From positions 1 to 64,000 of the forward strand of contig JALMLS010000424.1 of NCBI GenBank assembly GCA_038496445.1: a DNA stretch of 64,000 nucleotides, given 5' to 3'. A program made the translations under genes and the position numbers. Positions 44,214-55,566 of the stretch are shown one piece after another; positions within the stretch are counted from its first letter, which is position 1; each line of letters begins with the position of its first letter. The notes below the pieces were generated by a model. It had not been told where the DNA came from. It searched no databases and was given only the letters and a program-made list of their open reading frames with translations. This DNA comes from Trichosphaerium sp. ATCC 40318. Its lineage: Eukaryota > Discosea > Flabellinia > Trichosidae.

Positions 44214-46805
44214 ATGTTGTCAGAACCTGTACCTCCGCCTGCTAAAAAATTAAAAGATGAGGAAGTATTGAAGTGTTTACTGTACCTTTAACAATTATTT
44301 TTTACTCTTGCTGTATTTAACTTTTTATTAGTAGTATAAACTTACAATTGAATACTTTAAACGGCTTATGTACTTCAAATGAACAAGCTATAACAAAAAT
44401 TGCAAACACTCAACAAGTTTTAAACGCTCCCACAATTGAAGAGAAAGATATTCCCACGCCTGACCATGTGCGCTGATGCCAAACCTGCAATATTACATTT
44501 GTAACATAATTTATTTTTTTAGAGCGGATTGTCAACAATAATTGTACGGACACTGATAGAAGAAGGCGCGAGAACACACAAACAAAAAGTAGCAACTTTT
44601 ACGAAATTAAAAAAAGAAGAAAAGTACAAATCATATGACTTCACCTCAAGCAACAAAAAGCTTATACGATGCTACACAACTGCTTTTAGAAATTTAAAAG
44701 GTTATATCACAAAGTATGTGCGGACAATAAAAGAAACAGACGCAAGCATAAGCTCAGAAGACGCTTGTACGGCATATGTGTTTTAGGGGTTTTTTACATT
44801 AACATTTTATTTTTTCAGGGGCTATAATTCTTAAAGCTCTTCAACACAATGATTTCTGTATTGCCATTTCCTTTGTAAGTACTCCGAAAACAGAGGAGAT
44901 GTTTAAAACAATGGTACGAGAGACATAAAGGCTTTTTTTGTTGATTCACAATATTAATTGTTTTTGGTCTCAACATAACAGTAATTTACAGTTCGCCAAA
45001 ATATGGAAGCTCTCTCCTCAAAAAGCATCGAAACACTACAAACAAGCACAAGTTTCTGGACATAGACGTTTTGTGGCTAACAATTATAAACACTTGTACG
45101 ATTTTCCTTTTTTTTGCTTATTTGGTGTTGACTTGACTTGTAGAACAACATTTGTGCAAGATAAAGCAAAAGGATTGCATTTAAAAACACAAATTGAAGC
45201 ACTTTCTGTAACTATGGGGCTGTCACAACCAAACACAGTAAATATGGAAAACAACAATACACCTAGCATGTTTCCTGTCGACGGCATTGCTGGTAATCGT
45301 TCCAATGATACGTTTTCTTTTGGAATAGATAGAAGTACTTTTGATAATGTTTTTCCTGGTGGCTTTTCTTCAAACTCAATGCTTACTTCTTTCAGAAATG
45401 TGGCTTCTATTCCAGGTACATGTTATGTCTGCCCATTAGTATTGTTTTTAACTCTCTTTTTAGCTGTTTCTCCTAATAGAAGTGGTATTGTTGTGCCCAA
45501 CAATTCCAATGACTTAATTTCAGACAGTTTTTTTGGTTCTGATTTAATTGATGACAGCGACTCACATGGTGGTACTACAATTTTTAAGTCTGGTACAACA
45601 ATTGCTCCTACGATTGACCAACACAATACACTTGCCACTAGCCGACATGCTGTTGCTACTTTTAGCGAAATAGTAGGTGATAACTTTAATACAAGTGTCG
45701 ATTTAGCCTCTGCAAATGGCTCTATTGGTTCTAGCGTATCATCTGTCGTTACTCATGGTATTTCTGGCACTCAAGTAATTGAGTCAGTTGTCACAAGTAA
45801 GAGTTACTTATGCTATGTTTGGTTATTCATTATTTTGTAATAGCAACACAGCAACTTGCATTGGACGCACAGCTTTCATTTCAAGGTCAAATATATTCAT
45901 TTGTTGATTTTGTTTGGCTTTATAGCAATGATGGAACTCCAAATGCAAAGCAATTGATTTCTTATATGGCTTTGTTAAAACAAACACTCTGTACTCAAGG
46001 TATGATACATTAAAAAAAAAATAATATTAAACCACAACAGCAGTAAACTTTGAAAGCATCATAATTGGTTTGGAAAAAGATTTAGAACACACTCCCGTTT
46101 TGGTATGTAAATAAACACCACAAATTCTTATTATTGTATTGAAGGACAAGAGCAACAGCAGTAATTGTGTTTTTGTTTTGGTGCCATTTGTTTTTCAAGG
46201 TCCAAATCCTGCCGTTGTTACTTTGGCGACTATCCAAGATGACTACACTATAAAATGTACCTGCTTTTTTTTTTTTCACATCTTAATAACTATGTTGTAA
46301 GGTTGGTTATCAATTGTTGGAGTTGCCAATGACCATTGCATCTTTGTACGTGATTTTACATTTATTTTTCAAAATTGGCATTCTTGTAGGTCCAAAAGTA
46401 GCTCCAGACAACATATCTGGTTTTGTGAAATCTGTTGCTCATTATAAAAAAATAGTTATTTGGATCAAAATCTTCATTGCAAGATAATAAAGGGAAAGCG
46501 GTGAAGTATTAACTTTACGAGCTAATGCAGAAATGGTAGCACGATATGCCTTGAAGCTTCTTTAAAATCCAAAACAAAGGTGCTGTGTTTATGATAACTA
46601 GATATTAATATGTTTGTAGAAAAAGAAAAGAACAGAGAATTTATATAACAATTTTGGAAGCAACGCAAAGCAGCTGTTGAGCCTTTCAAGATTGTGTTCA
46701 TTGTTTGGAGAATTAATTTACATTGAAAAACAAGACAAGTTGTCCACTCACTTTTTGTCGTGTATGTCCAATCTTTGTATGTTTTGTGCTAATGTAACAA
46801 TGTAG
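44214..46805 (+). CDS. Transposon-associated ORF 3, unknown, Ser/Asn-rich centre
   Basis: Starts MLSEPVPPPAKKLKDEEVLK, 48 bp after the transposase stop. It continues with EEGARTHKQKVATFTKLKKE and CYTTAFRNLKGYITKYVRTI, then KIWKLSPQKASKHYKQAQ and RRFVANNYKHLYDF. A long low-complexity part follows, rich in Ser, Asn, Asp and Thr (45190-45800), then LALDAQLSFQGQIYSFVDFV, ESIIIGLEKDLEHTP, VAPDNISGFVKSVAHYKKIV, and at the end LLSLSRLCSLFGELIYIEKQ. No family recognised. Basic N-terminus and acidic-polar middle would fit a DNA-binding accessory protein of the transposon. Exon joins after about 46050 are uncertain. Confidence 0.45.
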
Positions 46806-46974
46806 TTAACTCAACTGTGCAAACACACAGCATGAGCACTATTGTAGACCAGGCTTCAAAAGGATTTATTACGTTTTTTGAATAATGTAATTACATATCC
46901 AATAAATAGAATGAATTGTAAAAATAGTTTTTTTACCTATTTATATAACGGACTGCTGTCAACGATAATAAAAA

Positions 46975-47293
46975 AAAAAGTATATACCATTAGCAAAGTG
47001 GTATAAAATGCAAGTTACAAGTGGTATATACCAAAAAAAAAATGGTATATAGGAATGGTATATTAGGTTTTTTCAAGTGAAAAAAAATGGTATAAATTCC
47101 GTGTTTATACCACTTTTTCCTGGCATATTAATGGTATATTTTACAAGTATACCAACTTTTTTTGGTATAATATACCATTTTTTTTGGTATATAAGCTGGT
47201 TTTTGGTATAAATGTTGAAAAGTGGTATAAAAAGAAGGTATATTTGATTATAAAATAGTATGGCAAAAAAAATATGGTATATGAGATGATAAT
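46975..47293. repeat. Right array of GGTATATACC palindromes
   Basis: Dense degenerate copies of TGGTATATACCA and half-words GGTATA/TATACC, for example at 46980, 47021, 47045, 47160 and 47185, separated by A or T runs. It abuts MORN fragment 3. The same word family forms the array at 28156-28400, about 19 kb away, and I did not see comparable arrays elsewhere in the window. Confidence 0.82.
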
Positions 47294-47464
47294 AGTTGGT
47301 ACATGAGTGGTAATTTATGGTCAAGTGGTTTGTTTAAAAATGATAAGTATGAAGGAACTATAAAACGATTTTATGAGTGTGGGTTACTACAAGAGTTTAG
47401 TTTTTATACAGAAGGTTTTAGAAAACATATAGTATATTGGCATAAAGACGGAACAAAGATGTAG
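47294..47464 (+). pseudogene. F-box/MORN gene, fragment 3 of 3 (C-terminus)
   Basis: Open frame SWYMSGNLWSSGLFKNDKYE, GTIKRFYECGLLQEFSFYTE then HIVYWHKDGTKM and TAG at 47462-47464. The first residues fall at unit position five, exactly where fragment 2 stops (position four, ...NGEYQ). Fragments 2 and 3 therefore behave as one coding sequence separated by 19,138 bp, on the same strand. Whether the full gene is still spliced across this distance is doubtful. Confidence 0.7.
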
Positions 47465-48625
47465 ATCGACACATACCCAGCTATTAGTGTTCATTAAATA
47501 AGTTGCAACTTCCACCAGTTAAGTGAAAATAGTAGATACAGAAAGTACTTGCAAATGTTATTGCTAGAATTGTACTACATGGTTAAGAACAAGTGCAATA
47601 AATGCAACAGATTGACTTGTGAAAGATGTCGACTCATACATTAATCGAAAATTTCTTTATCTTCTTTTTTCACAACGTGCCAGCAACACAGTTCATGCCT
47701 GTTCACAGACTAATCAATACCAAAATGATTTAAACAAACTGCCAGAATCATACTACAACGTGTGGGCATGTGGTTTATCTTTCAGCGTGTTGTCTGACAA
47801 AATATTGTCAATGCTCAATCACATATCTGTGTTTCTGATACAGGTTTATGTGAGACGCTGCCATTCAGTATAAGATGTAGGCAAGCGTACAAGTATAGCT
47901 CATACGTCAACCACGCACTTCGTGCGTTTTTTTATTTCGGCACCTAGTCCCTACTTTAACATTTCATATTAGGAAGCCAAGCCAACAATAGTAGAATACA
48001 GGTGCATGACGTTGGAGGCGATAGAAACGGAACTTGATAATGCTCCTAATAAGCTCATGTTAAAGCACGTGACGCCTTTAAAAACCTCTTTTGCGAAGTG
48101 CTCTACAGTGGTGTCATAACTTTTACTACCGTGAATTTCGTGACACATGACCAGTAATCCAAAGGATTTTACCTGAGATTTGGACATCTGCTACGAAACT
48201 TAAGGACACTAGTGAAGCATTAGCAGTGGCGTACAAGTATCATAATTGCTTGATAAGGTATTTCAATCAAAAGACAAAGCAGCTTTTTAAGTCAGCTTAA
48301 TTATCCGTACCAGTTCCTTTGAGACTACCGTGCAAGACCTACAATCGAATCCGTCATTCAAAAACTTGTATATTGACGCTGTCTGATGTCAACGAAACGA
48401 AGGAATCAAAAAGGAACTTTTTTTAAAGTCATTTGTGTTTGATTACAGTAACGTATTTCATACACTCTGAAAAGACGTTTATGAGAAGAAAAAAAAGTTC
48501 ATGTGTTTTACCTACAGTTTTCAATGTCAAGTCAACGTCAAAATACACGATCGAAGCAACAAAGCCGCTGAGCGTTTATTTTTCATATTATGGAATACTG
48601 TTATTAGTTTAATGATCTACAAACA
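47465..48625. other. Region with only weak coding signals
   Basis: Two candidate frames exist: plus 47619-47873 (with SYYNVWACGLSFSVLSDKIL) and minus 47969-48187 with a possible upstream exon LYATANASLVSLSFVADVQI. Neither can be joined to a family or to convincing neighbours. A small hairpin sits at 47913-47927 and a CACGTG at about 48065. The right part holds the HDAC promoter. Confidence 0.4.
47913..47933 (+). other. Perfect hairpin followed by a T run
   Basis: ACGCAC, loop TTC, GTGCGT, then seven Ts (47927-47933). It looks like a bacterial intrinsic terminator, but in a nuclear genome it may be an RNA polymerase III-type T-run end, a 3' processing hairpin, or chance. No small RNA gene is recognisable just upstream. 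Confidence 0.35.
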
Positions 48626-51600
48626 ATGAAAAGAAAAAAGCCAGAGCATGCATGCCTCAGGCTGATGCCTATGAACACGCACGGTGCTCGTGTTAACCCA
48701 ATAATAGTGTACGTCTCAAATAAAAACAGTTTAATCATTTTTAATGCTTATTTGTACAGTGAGGAGGGAGAAAATAGAATTTTTGGGCGTGGGGATGTCA
48801 GGTACACGAAAGATGAAAAAAAAGCGGCAATTATTTTATTAGAGCAACAGCATTAGCCCTAATCTATTTCAATGCTACTGCCAACTACTGTATGAACCAA
48901 TTATCACTCATTAACGCTCAGGTGGGTTGATCCTCTACGACCGCGCGCCTCAATATCTAGACGCCAAGCACACCTTCTTTGTAATGGTGTGGAGACATTT
49001 GCAGTTCGAAACGTACGTAATAAACGCCACAATTTACTTTTTCTTTTTCTTTGTTTTTAACACTTGCGGTTTAAGATTGGTTTAAATTCCATGTATCTCT
49101 TCCGTGGTAATGCAACAGACGAGGAAGCTGAGCGTATGATAAAGGATAAATGGTATCAAATAGATATCGGTGACGTCTTCTCATTGAGTGGTTATTACTA
49201 CAAGTTCAAGGCAAGAGGAGTAGACAAACACAAAAAAAAATCCTTTTTCTTTTGTTTGTTTTTTGGGTATCTGTCTACGCGCGTAGTACTGTTTCATAAA
49301 AGTTTTTGAATTCATTTCCTAAATGTTAATAGATCGTTGGAGCAGTACCTGTACGACCACCAAAGAAGATATCAACACCCGATAAACTAAGACGTGTAAA
49401 ATCCCTGACACGCCAACTCACTCCTCGAAAAATCAGCCTAAATCCACGTATAAAGGAAGAGAATGGAGATCCTGCCAATGAAGGAGCCAAAGTACGATTT
49501 TAAATATCACCAAAGCCAAAACAAACCGAGAAAAAAAACACATCAAAAACCAACTTTTTTTGGCTAGCGTTTTCGGTGCACTACATGGTTCCTAACTAAA
49601 AACGATATTCTTTTTCCTCCCTGCCCTCTACAAATCCGTTAACGTTTAAAAAGGAACCAGAACAACCAGATAATATGGCTGTAGCCCCAGCAGTAGTAAA
49701 AGAAGAAGAAGATGATGACAACGAGAGGCGGTCTGGTAAAATGAACTTGAGGAAGAGAAAACGGGTCAACTATAATTTAACAAACATCTGGAAATCAGTG
49801 TCATCAGGAAATCTGGATCAACAACAAGACAAAGCTGGAACTGCAGCGCCAGCAGCAAAGAAGAGAAAGTTGAGCACCAGTGGACCGAATGCTGATTTGA
49901 ATCCGCTCGAAGGTATGAACTACTTTGTACAAAACGGTTTTTTGTTGTTCCTCATCTTTTTTGCAGCTGTCAAGGAAGAGCGTCTCCGAAAAGCTAAACC
50001 TACTATTGTTCTTTATGATAACACATGTTTGGAGCATCGAGTGCCATCTTGGCATCTGGAACGCCCTGCAAGATTGAAGTACGTCACACTCTTTTGAATG
50101 AAAAAAAAAAAAAAATCATATCGACTCCACGAACTATGAACTCCTTCATATCTTTCAAACTTGCATTCCTTCATTTAATAATTACCATCAATGAACATCA
50201 CCGCAAAAAATGCATAGTGTTAACGTTTAAACCCTAGAACAGTGATTGAAGCAATAAATATGATAAAAAAGAAGCGTCCTAATTACCTTCGAGTTGTTGA
50301 CAATATTACACCCGCAACACCAACCCAACTTTCTCTTGTACATTCCGCAAACTACCTTGAGAAGCTTAAAGAGCTTGATAACAAAATGTACGCACAACAA
50401 CAGCTAATAACATTATCACCGAACCGACAAAAAAAAACATCAAAAAACTTGCAAAAAAAAAAATCAGAAAAAAAAGATTAATCAAAATGAAAGCAGGGGA
50501 GGTGATAAAGATCCAACTTTTATTTTCATTTTGTTCAATAAAACTACACGTGCAAAAAAATAATTTTTAACACTTATTATTACAATAACACTCACAAATA
50601 CTCCGATAGCAACTCAGGTGTTGAACAGGACTCTATCATGCATGCTACACAATTTTCAGAAACAAATTCACGTGATTCAGACGATAAGGATACTTATATC
50701 TCAAAGAACTCCTATACAGCTGCTATGAAGGCTGCAGGCGCAGTATGTCAAGCTGTTGATCTCTTAAAAGTAGCCGGAAGAAAGTATCAAAACGTATTCT
50801 GGTAAGTCCGAAGAGAGCCGAAAAGCTCCTAACACTCTTATCTTTTTAAATCCTTTTAATGATACGGTTTTTTGTATTTAACTATATGCAATTGTGCAGT
50901 ACTTTACGTTCAATGCAGTATAGTCCTTAGTGGGTCTTTACAAAAACACTAGAAACGGCAATTAGAGAGTTAATATTTTTTTGCGTTTTTTTGGGTTTTT
51001 TTGGTTTTTATGTAACCGTTATGTGTTGCTAATATCCTTCGTAGCGCTGTGAGACCTCCTGGACATCATGCAGGTCGTGATGGACATACAGAGGAAGCTT
51101 GTTCACAAGTACTAATCTTGTAATGTTATCAAGGTTCTAACTCGCGTAGGGATACTGTCTTGTTAATAATGTGGCTGTAGGAGCTGCATACGCATTACAA
51201 ATTGGATTTCCTTTCCAAAAAGTTTGCATCATAGACTTCGGTAAGCACTTTGGTTTTTTTTTCTTGAAAAAACGAAAAAAGCTTTTACGATTATTTCCTT
51301 TGTTATCTAATTGACGTTTTTGTTGTTTAGATGTTCACCATGGTAACGGAACAAATGAAATCTTTAGAGACAATAATAACGTCTTATTCATCTCCATACA
51401 TGCAAAGGTAACTAACTAACTTACAACGTCCAAAAATTGTGTAAAAGTCAGCCGAAAAAACCTTCAAAGATTTCTTTTTTTCTCCGGCCGAAAACCCCAA
51501 ACAACAAAAAAATTTTCGAATTCACATATGGTTCATGGGAGGACACAAAAATTAACCGGGGACTTCTCCGGTTAGAAAATATATTCCTCCTTTTATCGAC

Positions 51601-52681
51601 TAAGAACGTTGTTTGTGTTTTGAATATTCGAGATTTCCTTGTAACGTGTTCACATTGTAGACCTTAGAAGCAAAAAAAAAAAAATTTATGATTGTGAAAT
51701 TTCATTTTTTGACAAGCTCCGGAAACTTTTTCTCTTCGGAAATGATACCATTATAAACGATTAAAAATGCCTTTTATATCATTATAAAATACATGTTTTT
51801 GTATACAAGTGGTTTATTAATACATTTATAGGATATCTACCCAAACACCAAGGAAACGGTGCGTAGTATTTTTTACTTTTTTTTTTTTGAAATTGAAAAG
51901 TGTTTGGCGAAGTGTTTCTAGGTTATGGTCGTAGCTAGACCCAAGTCTTTTTGACATTGATTGTGTTCTTTTATTTTCATTTTCGGTAACAACGCTTATA
52001 TTTTTCCTATAGGATGATGGCGCTTACCCTAATGAGGTTAACGTATCACTAAATAAAGGAGCTGCATCGGAAGACATTAAAAAAGCTTTTACCGATCACT
52101 TGATACCTAAAATACACGCTTTCAAGCCGAACCTTTTCTTCATTTCTGCTGGTTTTGATGCACACAAGAAGGACCCTACGAAGGTACGGTGATATAAAAA
52201 GACACGTATTTAGTGATAACTATTTATCTACTCGGGAGAGAGAGGAAAAAAGATCTTTAACTTTTTTTTTCACTTTTTTTTTTTTTTGTTCCTTCTGTTT
52301 TTGTTAATTTTATTTACTACGTCTCTTTACTTGCCTTGCTCTTTTTAAAGAAACAATAATTGTCTTTTTACGAAGTACAAGCTTTCTATATGTGCACACA
52401 TATTCTATATACGACGTAGTTATCTATATATTTTAATATCGATATATTTTTATAAACTCTTATCAACTTTCTGTTTTCTAATCATGTTGTATTCTTAGGC
52501 TCTTCACTTTTCTATACGTGACTACAGCTGGATGACAAAGATGATCATGGTTTTAGCCAAGAAGTACGCATACGGTAGAGTCATTTCAGTCCTTGAGGGT
52601 GGATACTGTCTTAAATACCTTAAACTATGCGTAATGGCTCATGTTATGGAACTAATGAAAAAGGATAAAGCGACTACTTGA
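48626..52681 (+). CDS. FHA-domain/histone deacetylase fusion (class II-like HDAC)
   Basis: N-terminal exons (48626-49330) encode an FHA-like domain: CLRLMPMNTHGARVNPIIV, ENRIFGRGDV (the GRG turn), ASISRRQAHLLCNG (SRR/H-type phosphopeptide-binding loop), GLNSMYLFRG and WYQIDIGDVFSLSGYYYKF. A basic and acidic linker with possible nuclear signals follows (NLRKRKRVNYNL, AAKKRKLS). The catalytic domain starts at IVLYDNTCLEHRVPSWHLE, then PARLK, and contains VRPPGHHAGRDGHTEEA (about 51055), VCIIDFDVHHGNGT (zinc Asp/His, about 51330), LFFISAGFDAHKKDP (about 52135) and RVISVLEGGYCL, ending KDKATT at TGA 52679-52681. The catalytic residues are present. HDACs remove acetyl groups from histone tails; the FHA part should bind phosphothreonine and so guide the enzyme to phosphorylated partners. 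Confidence 0.85.
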
Positions 52682-53325
52682 AAGAAAAAAAAAAAAAAAA
52701 GTGAAGAAATAAGAAAAAAAAACACTTTCTTCCTTTCCGTCTGTGAGTTTGGTTTTTGTAACACAAATCTCAGAAAATCTTTTTACTTCCTTTGCATAAA
52801 AAAAACGAAAAAAAGAAAAAAAAAAAAAAAAGAAACCAAAAGAGCTCTTCACGTTCTTGGTTTGTTATTGTAATTAAACGAAAAAAAAAGGGTCCCTCTC
52901 ATAAATAAAGATGTAATTGTACATGATTATTGATGTTTATTTAAAACCGAGAATACAAAAAAAAAAATTAAATATTTTTACGAACGGCAGACGCATATTT
53001 CGTGAACTACTGCAGCAAATTTTTTTTCACCGCCATAAAAATAGCCTAAATATGCCCGTCATGCACTATATATCCCTCTAAGGTATGTCGGGGCGTTTGT
53101 GTGCAAAACTTTCGCTTTTTGTGATTCCGGAACGCTCTAGTGTCTTTGATGTTATTTTTAAGCGTAGTTTAGTATTACAAGGTTGTTTTTAGTGTTTTTT
53201 GCAAAGCAAACTACCTAGTAAATATGGGTTTTGAGTGTCAAAATCGGCTTTGCTTGAATTCCACAACCAATAAAATTTTGCATTTGTTACTTCACAACCA
53301 CAACTCTCCCTAAATATCGCCACCA
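52682..53325. other. Intergenic region with poly-A tracts
   Basis: Long A runs directly after the HDAC stop (52684-52850) look like 3' UTR or low-complexity DNA. No exon is supported on either strand. Confidence 0.5.
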
Positions 53326-54783
53326 ATGTCCATCAGACGGGGTACGTAGCGTGTTTAGCATGCATAACTTGAACTACTCCGGGTTTTAAGCTAATCATGC
53401 CGTAGCTTCTACAGACCTTCCTTCATGCGTTGCTTGTTCCCCCGAGAGCACGGAAACCACGGAACCGTCTTTGTGTAAGACGCACCAAAGGTGAGAACTT
53501 TGTCTTTACCCCAAAGAACCCAAAAGCTTTTCTGTTTGCTCCAAAACGCGTTACTTATATGTTGTAGAATGTTCCAAGGCCAATATGTTAGTCTACTAGA
53601 CTTGTTTAAAGTACGCAACTCTATACCGCTGTTCTCGGTCTTAACAACCAACTAGGGCAACTTTTCAGCGATGGCAGCGACAATTCTCTCTTTGGGCACA
53701 ACAAAACAACTAAACACGCCTCTCGTTACTGGTCAACTAACAAAGAAACTAAACTGGACAGAAGACGGAGGAAAATCGCGAACGCGATACAATTCCACAC
53801 AAGCGCTCAAGGCGTTTTGTAGAGCTTGTTTTAAGAAGAGTACGCATACATTTAACGCTTAGACCACTTGAAAAACTTTTTGGTTTTGGAGAACTTGAAA
53901 AAACCTATTTCGACCCAACTTTTTTAAACATCATTCGTCTACCATTGTATCATATTATAAACCACTCTGGTATCCTTTATTTAGAATTTCGCAAGTTTAC
54001 TACTATTTTCAAACATTCCCACATTGCTAACGGTTAGTCTCGTAGGTCCTACATCATTTTCGCGAAAGCCACCAAAGAACTCAGCGAGCAAACAGGACTT
54101 CACAGACTGGGCAGACCAACATAAGGTTGATATCTCCGACTTCAAGACTCGAACATACAACAAAAGAAGCCGTACAAGCCATACGAGCCATACAAGCCAT
54201 ACAAGAGATACTGACGATCTATTTGACGAATCTCGTGTTATGCGAGTAGAAGAACGCGCTGAAGTGCCTTTGATGCATAGGCGTAAACGTAGAAGAACAG
54301 GTAAAACGAAGAATTCCAAAAAAAAAGTTTTTTTGTGGTTTGTTTGCGAGATTAAGAAAAACTTTTGTTCTCGCGCGAAAATTTTTTTTTGTGTGTGCTT
54401 TTTCTCCTTTTCTTATGCTTATACGATCTTTAGATTCCACTCTATCTTCCGATACTGAGCTCTCTGAAGAGTCTATGGACGCTGAAGCGTACCCTATTGC
54501 GCATAAAATAGAACCACTTATTAATCAGCCTACTTCGTTCCCTCAGTATTCTATGCGCTACAGTACTACGGCAATAAGAAATTCTTCGCGCCCTATGCGT
54601 TCCCAAACAGTATCTCATACTCAGAATATTACCACTGTCACGGCTGGTATTAAAGCAGAGAAGCCTCCAACGTATGCTAAGCGATTAATGGCCGATACTG
54701 AAGCCGATGCTATTGCTGCTCTTACTTCTTTGGCCGAATTCGCCTCAGAGGAAGACTCAGATGATGAGAAACGTATGCGATAA
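53326..54783 (+). CDS. Nuclear protein with possible N-terminal zinc site, unknown family
   Basis: Six exons join by frame: MSIRRDLPSCVACSPE...LCKTHQR; MFQGQYVSLLDLFK; GNFSAMAATILSLGTTKQ...CRACFKKS; PTSFSRKPPKNSASK...VDISDFK...HRRKRRRT; then an acidic-serine exon SSDTELSEESMDAEAYPIAH...; and a C-terminal helix DAIAALTSLAEFASEEDSDD then EKRMR at 54783. CVAC with LCKTH, and CRAC, could bind zinc. The basic cluster RRKRRRT is a likely nuclear localisation signal, and short Ser/Thr/His repeats (SHTSHTSHT) lie before it. I do not recognise the family; a role in transcription or chromatin is inference only. Confidence 0.6.
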
Positions 54784-55566
54784 ATAGCATTACGTTCAGA
54801 AGAATAAGAATAAGGGTATTTCGGCTCTATACTTCTTTCACGTTGCACATACGAAACCTATTTATAAGATCATAATTCTTGCCCAACTTTTTTTTTTTTA
54901 TCAGCTGATTTCTAAACTCTGCTATAATTAAACTTGTAAATAATACTTGTAAATAAATAACAAAATATATATCTCTACTATACCGGTGATGGTTTATTAA
55001 TTTCTCTTTTTTATGCGATTTTTTTGAAGCCGAAATCGAAATTTAGGCAAAAAAATCTGGTTCCCGTAATTTTTTCGTAAGATGAAAGTTGGCCAATAAA
55101 TTGGGTACTGGGAACACAACACACGTATTTGTCTTAGTGTGAGTTGTTTGTTTAGATGGTTTATATAGGTTTTATTAAAGATACGCTGTGAAGTTTACGT
55201 TTTATATTTTTTGTTGTTACTGAAATTGGTGTCTTGATGGTTTTTGTGCGTAGTAGTATTGTTACCATATGTACTGAGATCAAAAAAGTCTGTTTGAACT
55301 GAAAAAAAAAAGAAAGGAGAAACAGAATTCTTACGCGAAAATAAATCACTTTGCAACTAAGTGTTGCACAACCACTCACGCACAAGAACAATAGTTTTCG
55401 AAGTAAAATAAAGATTGTCATTCGCTTGCCGTTTTGGGCTTGTAAACTTGCAATTTCACTTTTCTGTAATATTCATTAATATTCAAGCACAGAAGGTGTG
55501 AAAAAGTTACTTTCTGTAATTGTAATTTGAAACAAAGACAATCAAAAATATTTTGCCCGACTTAAA
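54784..55566. other. Intergenic region
   Basis: AT-rich, with no exon I can support on either strand. It contains probable 3' UTR of the upstream gene and the promoter of the transporter gene. Confidence 0.5.

Noticed and set aside
36300-46900. Maverick/Polinton or other virus-like element
   Set aside because: No DNA polymerase B, packaging ATPase, protease, integrase or capsid motif was found; the central ORF fits a CACTA/Plavaka-like transposase.
26553-47464. Giant-virus origin for the F-box/MORN sequence
   Set aside because: YwqK-type MORN repeats with F-boxes occur in giant viruses, but they also occur in protists. There is no neighbouring viral core gene, and neighbours have spliceosomal introns.
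53409-53651. Minus-strand open frame of 80 codons
   Set aside because: Antisense to exons and an intron of the nuclear protein gene, whose exons join in frame; no family resemblance.
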